From Aggregatibacter segnis (GTDB lineage: Bacteria > Pseudomonadota > Gammaproteobacteria > Enterobacterales > Pasteurellaceae): a stretch of 64,000 nucleotides of DNA. The position numbers and the translations under genes are program-made. This document shows positions 28,813-38,119 of this stretch, piece after piece; within the stretch, counting starts at the first letter, position 1; each line of letters starts with the position of its first letter. The notes under the pieces are model-generated. The model did no database searches. It was given only the letters and a program-made list of their open reading frames with translations, and had not been told where the DNA came from. Location of the stretch: contig NZ_NRCW01000001.1 in NCBI RefSeq assembly GCF_003130075.1, positions 346,666 through 410,665 on the forward strand, written 5' to 3'.

Positions 28813-29616
28813 ATGCGCCTCATCCCTCTACATAACGAACAACACGTTAGCCGTTGGGCAGCACGTCATATCGTTGACAGAATCAATCGTTTTAATCCCA
28901 CCGAAGAACGCCCGTTTGTATTGGGTTTACCTACCGGCGGAACGCCACTTAAAACTTACCAAGAACTGATCCGCTTAAACCAAGCCGGTGAAGTGAGTTT
29001 TAAACATGTGGTTACATTTAATATGGATGAATATGTAGGGCTCCCGAAAGAACATCCGGAAAGCTATCACAGCTTTATGCACAACAATTTTTTCAGCCAC
29101 ATTGATATTCAGCCGCAAAACATCAATATTTTAGACGGCAATACGGACGATCATGATGAAGAATGTCGTCGTTACGAAGAAAAAATCAAATCTTACGGCA
29201 AAATTCATTTATTTATGGGCGGTGTTGGCGTAGATGGGCATATTGCCTTCAACGAACCGGCTTCTTCGTTGAGCTCCCGCACCCGTATTAAAACCTTAAC
29301 ACCGGATACCATTATTGCGAACTCCCGTTTCTTTGATAACGATATTACTCAAGTGCCGAAATATTCATTAACCATTGGCGTAGGCACGTTATTAGACGCA
29401 GAAGAAGTCATGATTTTAGCCACCGGTCATGCGAAAGCGTTAGCCGTGCAAGCCGCTGTTGAAGGTGCAGTGAACCACATGTGGACAGTGAGTGCGTTGC
29501 AATTACATCGCCATTTTGTGTTGGTGTGTGATGAGCCGGCGTTGCAAGAGCTGAAAGTGAAAACTGTGAAATATTTCACTGACTTGGAAAGTCACGCCAT
29601 TCACAGCGTGTTGTAA
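28813..29616 (+). CDS. nagB: Glucosamine-6-phosphate deaminase
   Basis: NagB turns glucosamine-6-P into fructose-6-P and ammonia, the exit to glycolysis for sialic acid and GlcNAc. The 267-aa protein has [12 protein letters not shown] (phosphate site), Asp72 in [10 protein letters not shown], and Asp141, His143 and Glu148 in [13 protein letters not shown], all family active-site residues. AAAGGAAG precedes ATG 28813. Length is normal. Confidence 0.96.
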   Translation: MRLIPLHNEQHVSRWAARHIVDRINRFNPTEERPFVLGLPTGGTPLKTYQELIRLNQAGEVSFKHVVTFNMDEYVGLPKEHPESYHSFMHNNFFSHIDIQPQNINILDGNTDDHDEECRRYEEKIKSYGKIHLFMGGVGVDGHIAFNEPASSLSSRTRIKTLTPDTIIANSRFFDNDITQVPKYSLTIGVGTLLDAEEVMILATGHAKALAVQAAVEGAVNHMWTVSALQLHRHFVLVCDEPALQELKVKTVKYFTDLESHAIHSVL

Positions 29617-29666
29617 TGTTTAGCGCAAAAGTGCGGTGAATTTTTAGATTATTTAAAGGTACGATT

Positions 29667-30812
29667 ATGAAATATGCATTAATTAATTCCGTCATTTACA
29701 CCAAAGATGAAATCCTTCGGGATTATGCGGTGGTGGTGAATGGCGAACACATTGAAGCAGTGATTCCACAAAGCGAATTGGAAAGCGGCATTAAGACCCT
29801 TGATTTACAAGGGCATAACCTCACTGCCGGTTTTATTGACTTGCAATTAAACGGTTGTGGTGGCGTAATGTTCAACGACCAAACCAGCGTGGAAACCTTA
29901 GAAATCATGCAAGCAACCAACCTGAAATCCGGCTGTACCAGTTTCTTACCAACCTTTATTACCGCACCGGATGAAGGCATTAAAAGTGCGGTGAAAATTA
30001 TGCGTGAATATTTGAATAAGCATAAAAACCAAGCACTGGGTTTACATATTGAAGGGCCGTATTTGAGCGTAGAGAAAAAAGGCGTACACCGTCCGGAATA
30101 TATCCGTGAAATTTCACCTGAAATGAAAGATTTCTTGTGTGAAAACGCCGATGTGATCACGAAACTCACTATTGCCGCGGAAAACCCGACCATCAACTAC
30201 ACGCCTGATTTTGTGAAAAGTGGCATTGTGGTTTCAGTTGGGCACTCTAACGCCACCTATGACGTGGCAAAAGCGGCTTTCCGTAAAGGCGCAACTTTCG
30301 CAACGCACTTACACAATGCCATGTCGCCGGTCAGTTCCGGTCGTGCCATGGGCGTGGTAGGTGCTGTGTTGGATTCTGATGTGTATACCGGCATTATCGT
30401 GGACGGCGTACACGTGGATTTTGGCAATGTGCGTTTGGATAAAAAAGTGAAAGGCGACAAACTTTGTATTGTTACCGATTCTCTAGCAGCTGCCGGTGCA
30501 GGCCCTGAATTAGAAACCTTCACCTTCGTGGGTAAAACCATTTATGTGAAAGAGGGACGTTGCTATGACGGTAACGGCACGATCGCAGGTGCTTCTATCA
30601 CCATGATGGAATCCATCAAAAATGCGGTGGAATATGTTGAGATTCCACTTGCCGAAGCGATTCGTATGAGTAATCTTTATCCGGCACGCGCCATCGGTGT
30701 AGATGACCGTTTGGGTTCCGTCGAAGCCGGTAAAGTGGCTAACCTTGCTGTCTTCTCGAACGATTACCAGGTTATTGGTACCGTTGTGAACGGAGAGTGG
30801 AAAGCGAATTAA
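29667..30812 (+). CDS. nagA: N-acetylglucosamine-6-phosphate deacetylase
   Basis: NagA removes acetate from GlcNAc-6-P to give the NagB substrate. The 381-aa amidohydrolase shows DLQLNGCGGVMFND, the metal-binding Glu in HIEGPYLS, the metal-binding histidines in VGHSNATYD and THLHNAMSP, and the catalytic Asp in IVTDSLAAAG. It is the last gene of the operon, 50 bp after nagB, and ends in a strong paired-uptake-signal terminator shared with convergent hemH. Confidence 0.96.
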   Translation: MKYALINSVIYTKDEILRDYAVVVNGEHIEAVIPQSELESGIKTLDLQGHNLTAGFIDLQLNGCGGVMFNDQTSVETLEIMQATNLKSGCTSFLPTFITAPDEGIKSAVKIMREYLNKHKNQALGLHIEGPYLSVEKKGVHRPEYIREISPEMKDFLCENADVITKLTIAAENPTINYTPDFVKSGIVVSVGHSNATYDVAKAAFRKGATFATHLHNAMSPVSSGRAMGVVGAVLDSDVYTGIIVDGVHVDFGNVRLDKKVKGDKLCIVTDSLAAAGAGPELETFTFVGKTIYVKEGRCYDGNGTIAGASITMMESIKNAVEYVEIPLAEAIRMSNLYPARAIGVDDRLGSVEAGKVANLAVFSNDYQVIGTVVNGEWKAN

Positions 30813-30847
30813 TCAAAGTAGGGTGCAGTCATTTGCACCTTATAAAC

Positions 30848-30907
30848 AAAAGTGCGGTGGATTTTCCAAGTGTTTTTAACACCTCAAAAATCCACCGCAC
30901 TTTTTTT
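30848..30907. terminator. Bidirectional terminator between nagA and hemH
   Basis: AAAAGTGCGGTGGATTTT pairs with AAAATCCACCGCACTTTT (inverted uptake signals extended to 18 bp), followed by T7. It serves convergent nagA and hemH. Confidence 0.9.
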
Positions 30908-30916
30908 ATTTCTCGC

Positions 30917-31978
30917 TTAATGACAACGGCTACTAAGGTTGTTTGACGTTGGCACCGTAATGGTTGGAATAATGGCAATGTTTGGTGAAGCGCAGTTGTT
31001 GCATTTCATTTTCGCCATTTGATTGATCACTAATCTGCCTAAAGTTTCTATATGTGCCGGAGAGGCGTTCAGTGCCGGAATGTATTGATAACTTTCACCG
31101 CCGTTAGTGATGAAATAGTCTTTATTTTCCTCAGCAATTTCTTCCAAGGTTTCTAAACAATCCACGGCAAATCCCGGGCAAATTACTGCCACTTTCTTAA
31201 TGCCCTGTGCTGCAGCATTAGACAAAAACTCATCAGTATAAGGCTGTAACCATTCTTCTTTACCAAAACGGGATTGGAAGGTTAAACCCCATTGTTTTTC
31301 ATTTAAGCCCAACCCTTGTGCCACCGCGGCTGCGGTTTGTTGGCAATGTGTGCGGTAGTAATCGCCGGTGTTTTCATAACGTAACGGAATGCCGTGAAAG
31401 GAAAACAGTAAAAACTCATCTGCCTTTAACCGTGCTTTGCAAGAATCAATTAACGCGGAAATATAGTTTTGGTTGAGCGGATAGGAATGAATAAAATCAA
31501 AGGGCACAATGCCACGTTGTTGTTTCAATGCTTCAGCAAAAGAGTCGAACACAGCGCCTGTTGTGCTACTGCTATATTGCGGATAGAGCGGGAGTACGAT
31601 GATGTGATCCACTTTTTTATCCATTAATTTTTGCACCGCACTTGGCATGGACGGATTGCCATAAGTCATACCGATTTCGATTTCCACATCCAGTTGCTGT
31701 TGTCGGAAGAAGTCGATTAAGCCTTGTTTTTGTTGTTCGGTGAACACCATTAACGGAGAACCTTGTTCGGTCCAAATAGAACGGTAGTCTTTTGCGACTC
31801 GTTTAGAACGCAACGGCAAAATAATAGCTTTAAGTAACGGATACCATTTACAACGTGGCAAATCGACCACGCGAGGATCCGTTAAAAATTGCCATAAATA
31901 ACGGGAAATATCCTTAGGACTTGGTGAGTCTGGCGTACCTAAATTGGCAAGAATGACGCCGATTTTTAAATTAGTCAT
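30917..31978 (-). CDS. hemH: Ferrochelatase with cysteine-bearing C-terminal extension
   Basis: HemH inserts ferrous iron into protoporphyrin IX. The 353-aa protein has the family N-terminus ([20 protein letters not shown]), the metal-site His in [11 protein letters not shown] and the acidic [16 protein letters not shown] segment. It is about 30 residues longer than the enterobacterial enzyme. The extra tail carries C326, C329 (KCNNCAS) and C352 (RCH), a CxxC plus a distant Cys that resembles a metal or Fe-S site. Its stop is near the shared terminator, and its start overlaps the upstream thioesterase by 8 bp. Confidence 0.95.
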   Translation of the reverse strand: MTNLKIGVILANLGTPDSPSPKDISRYLWQFLTDPRVVDLPRCKWYPLLKAIILPLRSKRVAKDYRSIWTEQGSPLMVFTEQQKQGLIDFFRQQQLDVEIEIGMTYGNPSMPSAVQKLMDKKVDHIIVLPLYPQYSSSTTGAVFDSFAEALKQQRGIVPFDFIHSYPLNQNYISALIDSCKARLKADEFLLFSFHGIPLRYENTGDYYRTHCQQTAAAVAQGLGLNEKQWGLTFQSRFGKEEWLQPYTDEFLSNAAAQGIKKVAVICPGFAVDCLETLEEIAEENKDYFITNGGESYQYIPALNASPAHIETLGRLVINQMAKMKCNNCASPNIAIIPTITVPTSNNLSSRCH

Positions 31979-32393
31979 GTGTGATAATAGAAAGAGTTAA
32001 ACGTGAAACGCAGCACAGTTTATCTTGTGCATCTCGAATGTCAATTTGCCAAACCTGTACATTTTTACCTAAACGAATCGGGCTTGATTTAGCGCAAACA
32101 TAGCCTTGTTTTACCGGGCGTAAATGGCTTGCATTGATCTCTAAACCAACGACAGCCTGATTTGCTTCTACACAGCAAAAACCGGCAGTGGAAGCAACGG
32201 TTTCCGCAAGTGCCGCGGAAATACCACCGTGTAAAAATCCCATGGGTTGGGTGGTACGGTGATCCACCGGCATACGTGCTTCTAACCAATCATCACCTTG
32301 TGCCACAAATTCAATGCCTAGGTTTGCCACAGCACAATTTTGGCAGAGGTCATTCAGTTGTTGCAGTGTAAGATGTTTTTTCCAGATGCTCAT
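31971..32393 (-). CDS. menI: Hotdog-fold acyl-CoA thioesterase (MenI/YdiI-like)
   Basis: The 140-aa hotdog protein resembles E. coli YdiI (MenI), which hydrolyses 1,4-dihydroxy-2-naphthoyl-CoA in menaquinone synthesis and also other aromatic or acyl-CoA esters. The active-site motif is [17 protein letters not shown], with Glu64 in the catalytic position and the His-Gly-Gly turn at 55-57. It overlaps hemH by 8 bp and lies 7 bp after the ydiJ-like gene. The family is sure; the physiological substrate is inferred. Confidence 0.82.
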   Translation of the reverse strand: MSIWKKHLTLQQLNDLCQNCAVANLGIEFVAQGDDWLEARMPVDHRTTQPMGFLHGGISAALAETVASTAGFCCVEANQAVVGLEINASHLRPVKQGYVCAKSSPIRLGKNVQVWQIDIRDAQDKLCCVSRLTLSIITHD

Positions 32394-32400
32394 GGTGTCG

Positions 32401-35400
32401 TTATTTCAATAAAGTTAATAAGGCTTGTACAGGGTGTTTCGGCTGATAATGGGCGAAACGCTTCACTTGGCTACGACAGGAATAACCGGTTGCCAAACAG
32501 AAGTTCGGATCTTTATTTTGCAGCTTTTTCTCCCATGAGGCTTCATAAATGGCTTTCGACATGTCGATATGCTGGGTTTCGTGCCCGAAAGTGCCTGCCA
32601 TGCCGCAACAGCCGACACTTTCAACCTGCAACTGCTGGTCGAAGGCGGCAAAAATGTGTTGCCATTCTTTGCCACTGTTTGGCATCGCGGTCGTTTCTGT
32701 GCAGTGTGGGAATAAATACCACTGATGCGGCTCAAAAGTGCGGTTGTTTTTTTCGGTGTTTTGTGCGGATAACAAGATACCATTATCCAACTGTTGCTTG
32801 AGCCATTCGTGGGCGGTCAGCACATGGAAATTACCGCGCTCCGCACCAAGAATTTCTTTGTATTCGTCACGATACGACAACACAATGGCGGGATCCACAC
32901 CAACCAAAGGCATACCTAGTTTTGCCATACGATTAAGGAACTCAGCCTGATTTTTTGCGGTTTTTGCAAAACGGGTTAAAAAGCCCTTAATGTGTTGCGC
33001 TTTGCCGTTAGGTTTAAATGGCAGCATGACAGACTTAAAGCCAAGTTTTTGGGTTAACGCCACAAAATCGGCAACGACTTTGGCATCATAATAAGAAGTG
33101 AAAGGATCTTGTACGATAAGCAAAACACGTTGTTTTTCCACCGCACTTAAACTTTCTAATTGCTCTAATGAGGCGTTTTGATGACCAAGTTGAATGAGTT
33201 GTTGTTGCAGATTTGGCGTGGAGAGCAACGGTAAATCCGTCATGCCCAAACATTTTTCCGCCACTTTTTGACTAAATTTAGTCGCTGTAAAATAATTAAA
33301 GAGCTTCGCTTGTTTTGCCATTAGCGGCGCAATGTATTCCACGTTAGAGACCACATAATCTTTGATGGGGCGCAGATAACGTTGGTGGTAAAAATGGAAG
33401 AACTTCGCGCGGAAACTCGGCACGTCAATTTTAATCGGGCATTGGCTCGCGCAAGCTTTACACGCCAGGCAAGTATCCATTGCCGCTTTCACTTCATGAG
33501 AAAAATCGTATTCACCACGGCGTTTTTGATAGCTGTTTTGGATTTTATGCACAATATCCGTAAGTTTTACCGTGGACTGTTTGAAATCTAATTTTGCTGG
33601 GGTAACTTGCTCGTTCGCTAATAAACGCAACCATTCACGCACCATAGCGGCGCGGCCTTTCGGAGAAAAAACGCGATTTTTACTCACTTTCATAGACGGG
33701 CACATGGTACTGTGGACATCAAAGTTAAAGCATAGCCCGTTACCGTTACAATTCATGGCTCCGATAAATTCTTCTTTCATTTGAACGGGAATTTGGCGAT
33801 CGAGGTCGGCTCGCATTGGCGATAAAATCGAATAAAGCTCTTGTTCGCTGTTTAACGGCGTGCAGATTTTGCCCGGATTGAGGCGATTTTGTGGGTCAAA
33901 TAAGAATTTGATGTACCGTAATTCACGCCATAATTCGGGTGTAAAGAATTTTTCGCCGTATTGCGAGCGCATTCCTTTACCATGTTCGCCCCAAATTAAA
34001 CCACCGTATTTGCGAGTGAGTTCCGCCACCTCATCGGAAATCTGTTTGAATAATTTAACTTGCTCTAAATCGCATAAATCTAATGCAGGACGAACGTGTA
34101 ACACGCCTGCATCCACATGACCGAACATGCCGTATTGTAGATTATGGCTATCTAATAAAGCGCGAAACTCTGTAATGTAATCCGCCAAATTTTCCGGCGG
34201 CACACAAGTGTCTTCCACAAAAGGAATGGGTTTTGCCGCACCTTCGGCATTGCCAAGTAGCCCTACGGCTTTTTTCCGCATAGCATAAATACGTTCAATG
34301 GACGGCAAATGATTGCAAACTTGATAGCCGATAATATGATCTTTGCCTTCAGCAATTTTTTGATCTAATTGTGCACATAACTGCGCCACTTGTTTTTCAA
34401 TTAATGCCTGATTATTGCCGGCATATTCCACAATATTTAAGCCAAGAATCGGATGTTGTGCGTCTTCTGTTAACAGTTCTTTGACGGAGTGCCAAATAAT
34501 GTCTTGTTTAGCCAAATTCAGCACTTTGGAATCCACGGTTTCCACCGAAAGCGCATTGGCTTTCACCATAAACGGCGCATTACGTAGTGCAGCATCGAAA
34601 GAATTGTATTTAATATTAATTAACGTGCGATGTTGTGGCAGCGGCATTAAATCCAATGTGGTTTCGCAAATAAAAGCGAGTGAGCCTTCAGAACCTGTCA
34701 AAATGCGGGTTAAATTGAATTCGCTTAAATCATCGTTAAACACATTTTTTAAATCGTAACCGGTCAGAAAACGGTTCAATTGGGGCAAATCATTCAGGAT
34801 TTGTGAGCGTTTGTCTTTGCAACGTTGAAAAATCTCTTGATGGATTTTTTTCACATTGGCAGAGAGAGAGCTTTCTTCTGTATAGCGAAAAACGTCGTTA
34901 GAATTGACCGCACTTGTCTCTAAAATTTCGCCATTGATGAGTACGGCGCGTAAACCGAGCACGTGGTCGGAGGTTTTCCCGTATTGTAAAGAACCTTGTC
35001 CTGACGCATCCGTATTGATCATGCCGCCTAAGGTGGCGCGGTTACTGGTGGAGAGTTCCGGCGAGAAAAATAAACCGTGTGGCTTCAGAAATTGGTTAAG
35101 CTGATCTTTCACAACGCCGGCTTGCACGCGCACCCAACGTTCTTTTACGTTGAGTTCTAAAATCTTTGTCATATGGCGAGAGAGATCAACAATAATGTTG
35201 TTATTGATGGATTGCCCATTCGTGCCAGTGCCACCACCACGTGGCGTAAACGTGAGAGAAAGGTATTGTTCCTGTTGTGCGAGTTTGGTTAGGCGTACCA
35301 CATCGGCAACGCTTTTCGGAAATAAAATCGCTTGCGGAAGTTGTTGGTAAACACTGTTGTCGGTGGCAAGGCTGAGACGATCGGCATAACTTGAGGCAAT

Positions 35401-35490
35401 ATCCCCCTCAAAATGTTGCAATCGTAGCGCATCTAAATAATCACTGACTAATGGAGAAAGTTGAGGGATATTTGTTAAGCGGGGTAGCAT
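32401..35490 (-). CDS. FAD/4Fe-4S D-2-hydroxyglutarate dehydrogenase (YdiJ-like)
   Basis: The enzyme oxidises D-2-hydroxyglutarate (and possibly D-lactate), passing electrons to the respiratory chain. The 1029-aa protein has an N-terminal FAD-binding domain (FTPRGGGTGTNGQS), an FAD-oxidase C-terminal domain, a ferredoxin-type cluster motif (CLACKACASQCPIK) and a heterodisulfide-reductase-like CCG motif (VGCCGMAGTFG). I place the start at 35490 (MLPRLTNIPQLSP), 27 codons after the longest possible start, because it matches the remembered H. influenzae homologue of about 1027 aa. It forms an operon with the thioesterase and hemH genes. Confidence 0.9.
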   Translation of the reverse strand: MLPRLTNIPQLSPLVSDYLDALRLQHFEGDIASSYADRLSLATDNSVYQQLPQAILFPKSVADVVRLTKLAQQEQYLSLTFTPRGGGTGTNGQSINNNIIVDLSRHMTKILELNVKERWVRVQAGVVKDQLNQFLKPHGLFFSPELSTSNRATLGGMINTDASGQGSLQYGKTSDHVLGLRAVLINGEILETSAVNSNDVFRYTEESSLSANVKKIHQEIFQRCKDKRSQILNDLPQLNRFLTGYDLKNVFNDDLSEFNLTRILTGSEGSLAFICETTLDLMPLPQHRTLINIKYNSFDAALRNAPFMVKANALSVETVDSKVLNLAKQDIIWHSVKELLTEDAQHPILGLNIVEYAGNNQALIEKQVAQLCAQLDQKIAEGKDHIIGYQVCNHLPSIERIYAMRKKAVGLLGNAEGAAKPIPFVEDTCVPPENLADYITEFRALLDSHNLQYGMFGHVDAGVLHVRPALDLCDLEQVKLFKQISDEVAELTRKYGGLIWGEHGKGMRSQYGEKFFTPELWRELRYIKFLFDPQNRLNPGKICTPLNSEQELYSILSPMRADLDRQIPVQMKEEFIGAMNCNGNGLCFNFDVHSTMCPSMKVSKNRVFSPKGRAAMVREWLRLLANEQVTPAKLDFKQSTVKLTDIVHKIQNSYQKRRGEYDFSHEVKAAMDTCLACKACASQCPIKIDVPSFRAKFFHFYHQRYLRPIKDYVVSNVEYIAPLMAKQAKLFNYFTATKFSQKVAEKCLGMTDLPLLSTPNLQQQLIQLGHQNASLEQLESLSAVEKQRVLLIVQDPFTSYYDAKVVADFVALTQKLGFKSVMLPFKPNGKAQHIKGFLTRFAKTAKNQAEFLNRMAKLGMPLVGVDPAIVLSYRDEYKEILGAERGNFHVLTAHEWLKQQLDNGILLSAQNTEKNNRTFEPHQWYLFPHCTETTAMPNSGKEWQHIFAAFDQQLQVESVGCCGMAGTFGHETQHIDMSKAIYEASWEKKLQNKDPNFCLATGYSCRSQVKRFAHYQPKHPVQALLTLLK

Positions 35491-35639
35491 GTTGCACCAC
35501 TCTATATTGGTTAATGTTTGTTTGGGGTTAGGTGGAGTAAAAAGTAACCAAAGTTTAACATAGAAAATCATTTGATAAATATTAAATTTATTGAAGAAAT
35601 ATTGGGATGGGGTTGCAAAATAGATAAAAAGAATGTTTA

Positions 35640-35660
35640 ATTGCTTAAAAATTAAGCAAT
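35640..35660. promoter_or_regulatory. Palindrome upstream of the dehydrogenase and ompA
   Basis: ATTGCTTAA-AAA-TTAAGCAAT is a perfect 9-bp inverted repeat between two divergent genes, 16 bp before the likely ompA -35. The size and place suggest a protein operator; the protein is unknown. Confidence 0.4.
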
Positions 35661-35675
35661 AAGAAGTCTGTTTGT

Positions 35676-35704
35676 TTGATTTTATGTTATTTCAGTAGGA
35701 TAAT
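35676..35704 (+). promoter_or_regulatory. ompA: Likely ompA promoter
   Basis: TTGATT (35676-35681) and GATAAT (35699-35704) are separated by 17 bp. Transcription would begin near 35711 and leave a 5' UTR of about 210 nt. Confidence 0.55.
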
Positions 35705-35923
35705 GCCGCAACTTTTGAGGGGAGTTGGATATTTCTCATCAAAAGAAATAGGAAAACTTCAATCCTATTTGAAACAACATCTTAAGCTGGAAATTGTAAA
35801 AAATTTCACTTTTAGAGGTAAACGGTTTAAGATGACGGTGACACAAGTTCTTGTGTCGGTTTTCAGCTATATCAGCTGATACTTGTTTTAAAATAGATGA
35901 CTAAATTAAAGAGGATCATCAAA
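35705..35923 (+). other. ompA: Long structured 5' UTR of ompA
   Basis: The segment has no convincing gene but several hairpins: GAAATT/AATTTC near 35790-35807, the palindrome GACACAAG-TT-CTTGTGTC (35840-35857), and TCAGCT/AGCTGA near 35862-35879. E. coli ompA mRNA owes its long life to 5' UTR stem-loops, so a similar stabilising role is plausible. A 67-codon frame at 35676-35879 overlaps the promoter and is not called. Confidence 0.5.
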
Positions 35924-36964
35924 ATGAAAAAAACTGCAATCGCATTAGCTATCGCTGGTTTAGCAGCAGCAACAGTAGCACAAGCAGCTCCACAAGCTGA
36001 CACTTTCTATGCCGGCGCAAAAGCTGGTTGGGCATCTGTACATCACGGTCTTAACCAATTTAAAGATGAACCAGGTCAAACAGTTAGCCGTAACTCTGAA
36101 GCTTACGGTGTGTTCGGTGGTTATCAAATCACTGATAACTTAGCTGTTGAAGCAGGTTACGAATACTTTGGTCGTGCTAAAGCTAAAACCAACGGTGAAC
36201 AAGATTTTAGACACACAGCGCACGGTACTACTTTAGCACTTAAAGGCAGCTACCCGGTATTAGCTGATTTAGATGTTTATGGTCGTGTTGGTGCAGCATT
36301 AATCCGTAGCGATTATAAAATTGATGTTGGTAATGATGTTGAGAAATACCACAACCTAAAAGTATCTCCGGTATTCGCAGCAGGTGTTGAGTATGCAATT
36401 CTTCCTGAATTAGCATTACGTGCTGAGTACCAATGGGTTAGCCGTGTAGGTAACTTAGGTAAAGCTGTGAAAAAAGCGGATGGAGTTCGTGGAACAGAAT
36501 ATTCTCCAGATATCGGTTCTGTAGCTTTAGGTTTATCTTATCGCTTCGGTCAAGGTGCTGCACCAGCTCCAGCGCCTGAAGTTGTAAACAAAACTTTCAA
36601 CTTAAACTCTGATGTAACTTTCGCATTTGCTAAAGCTGACTTAAAACCACAAGCACAAGGCGTGTTAGATGGTATCTACGGCGAAATCGCACAAGTTAAC
36701 AATGCAAACGTTAAAGTTGCAGGTTACACAGACCGTATCGGTTCTGACGCTTACAACCAAAAATTATCTCAAAAACGTGCTGAAACTGTAGCTAACTACT
36801 TAGTAGCTAAAGGTGTTTCTCAAAACGCTATTTCTGCAACTGGTTACGGTAAAGCAAACCCAGTTACTGGTAACAAATGTGACGCAGTTAAAGGCCGTAA
36901 AGCGCTTATCGCTTGCTTAGCTGATGACCGTCGCGTAGAAATCGCAGTTAGCGGTACTAAATAA
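35924..36964 (+). CDS. ompA: OmpA-family outer membrane protein
   Basis: The 346-aa protein has a 21-residue signal peptide (MKKTAIALAIAGLAAATVAQ, then A), an eight-stranded barrel domain (APQADTFYAGAKAGWASVHH to LSYRFGQG), an Ala-Pro linker (APAPAPE) and a C-terminal peptidoglycan-binding OmpA domain with NVKVAGYTDRIGSDAYNQKL. ATG 35924 is chosen because GAGGATC precedes it and a proper signal peptide follows; nine upstream codons are not likely used. It resembles the OmpA/Omp29 proteins of Aggregatibacter. Codon use is strongly biased, as in a highly expressed gene. Confidence 0.96.
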   Translation: MKKTAIALAIAGLAAATVAQAAPQADTFYAGAKAGWASVHHGLNQFKDEPGQTVSRNSEAYGVFGGYQITDNLAVEAGYEYFGRAKAKTNGEQDFRHTAHGTTLALKGSYPVLADLDVYGRVGAALIRSDYKIDVGNDVEKYHNLKVSPVFAAGVEYAILPELALRAEYQWVSRVGNLGKAVKKADGVRGTEYSPDIGSVALGLSYRFGQGAAPAPAPEVVNKTFNLNSDVTFAFAKADLKPQAQGVLDGIYGEIAQVNNANVKVAGYTDRIGSDAYNQKLSQKRAETVANYLVAKGVSQNAISATGYGKANPVTGNKCDAVKGRKALIACLADDRRVEIAVSGTK

Positions 36965-36999
36965 TTAGCGTTTTGTTAATTATTTTCAGATAAAGATAA

Positions 37000-37037
37000 A
37001 AAAGACCTAAACCTATGTTTAGGTCTTTTGTTTTTTT
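37000..37037 (+). terminator. ompA: Terminator after ompA
   Basis: AAAAGACCTAAAC and GTTTAGGTCTTTT form a 13-bp stem followed by a T-run. Confidence 0.9.
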
Positions 37038-37067
37038 AGCTAATTTTAATTATTGTAAGGGAAAAAA

Positions 37068-37649
37068 ATGAAAAAATGGCTTGTTCTGATTATTGTTGCC
37101 GCTGTTGCGGCCATGACCTTGATTCCAAGTTATAACGGCTTGGTTGCTGCGGAAGAACAAATTAATTCCGTATGGGCAAATGTAGAATCGACTTATCAGC
37201 GTCGTTCCGATTTGATCCCGAATTTAGTGAATACCGTGAAAGGCCAGGCAAACTTTGAAAAAGAAACCTTGACCGGTGTTGTTGAAGCGCGTGCCAAAGC
37301 AACGCAAACCAAAATCGATCCGTCTAATTTAACGGAAGAACAATTAACCCAATTCCAACAAAGCCAAAATGAAGTAGGTTCAGCCTTGTCTCGCTTATTG
37401 GTCAGCGTAGAGAATTATCCAGAATTGCGTGCGAACGAAGGCTTTATGAACTTACAAGCGCAATTGGAAGGTACCGAAAATCGCATTAACGTCGCGCGTA
37501 ATAAATTCAATGAAGCGGCACGTGAATACAACCAAAAAATTCGTACTTTCCCAACAAAAGTGGTTGCGATGATTTTTGGTTTCAAAGAAAAACCTTATTT
37601 CAAATCTGTTGCTGGTGCTGAAAATGCGCCGACAGTGAATTTTAACTAA
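37068..37649 (+). CDS. lemA: LemA family protein
   Basis: The 193-aa protein has one N-terminal membrane segment (about residues 4-20), then a helical, coiled-coil-rich periplasmic domain with the family signatures SVWANVESTYQRRSDLIPNL, NVARNKFNEAAREYN and FPTKVVAMIFGF. The function of LemA is not settled; it is often found with TPM-domain genes, as here. AAGGG precedes the start. It is followed 20 bp later by a TPM gene. Confidence 0.93.
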   Translation: MKKWLVLIIVAAVAAMTLIPSYNGLVAAEEQINSVWANVESTYQRRSDLIPNLVNTVKGQANFEKETLTGVVEARAKATQTKIDPSNLTEEQLTQFQQSQNEVGSALSRLLVSVENYPELRANEGFMNLQAQLEGTENRINVARNKFNEAAREYNQKIRTFPTKVVAMIFGFKEKPYFKSVAGAENAPTVNFN

Positions 37650-37669
37650 ACGGACAATAAGGTGGCGCG

Positions 37670-38119
37670 ATGCCATTATTTGCAAAAATCCCGATAGATA
37701 AAAAACAGCTTGAGGCGGCTATTAGCAGCCTTGAGCGACAAACCTCCGCTGAATTTCGGATTTTTATCGAACGAAAAATACCGTCAAAACCGACCGCACT
37801 TTCTGTTTATGAACGTGCGTTGGGTGTTTTTTCACAACTTGAAATGCATCAAACGGCGGCGCGTAATGGCGTGTTGATTTATATTGCCTATGATGATCGT
37901 CAATGCGCGATTATCGGTGATATCGGTATTCATCAGTATGTGGGCGATGATTTTTGGAAAACAGAATGTGCCCGTATGATTACGCATTTTAAACAAAAGC
38001 AATATACGGAAGGTATTTTGGCTTCGATGCAGAAAATTGGTGAACACTTAATTCAGCATTTTCCGGTTCAAGCGGACTATCAAAATGAACTGGATAACGA
38101 GGTGATCATTCATGATTAA
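37670..38119 (+). CDS. TPM-domain protein without signal peptide
   Basis: The 149-aa protein is a small TPM-domain protein (TLP18.3/Psb32/MOLO-1 fold), seen in AAISSLERQTSAEFRIFIER and NGVLIYIAYDDRQCAIIGDIGIHQYVG. It has no signal peptide or membrane segment and probably stays in the cytoplasm or attached to its neighbours. Start ATG 37670 is preceded by AAGGTGG. It overlaps the next TPM gene by 8 bp, so the two are likely coupled. An uptake signal is embedded. Biochemical function is unknown; some TPM domains are phosphatases. Confidence 0.8.
   Translation: MPLFAKIPIDKKQLEAAISSLERQTSAEFRIFIERKIPSKPTALSVYERALGVFSQLEMHQTAARNGVLIYIAYDDRQCAIIGDIGIHQYVGDDFWKTECARMITHFKQKQYTEGILASMQKIGEHLIQHFPVQADYQNELDNEVIIHD

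Noticed and set aside
35676..35879. 67-codon frame before ompA
   Set aside because: It begins at the likely -35 of the ompA promoter and runs through UTR hairpins.
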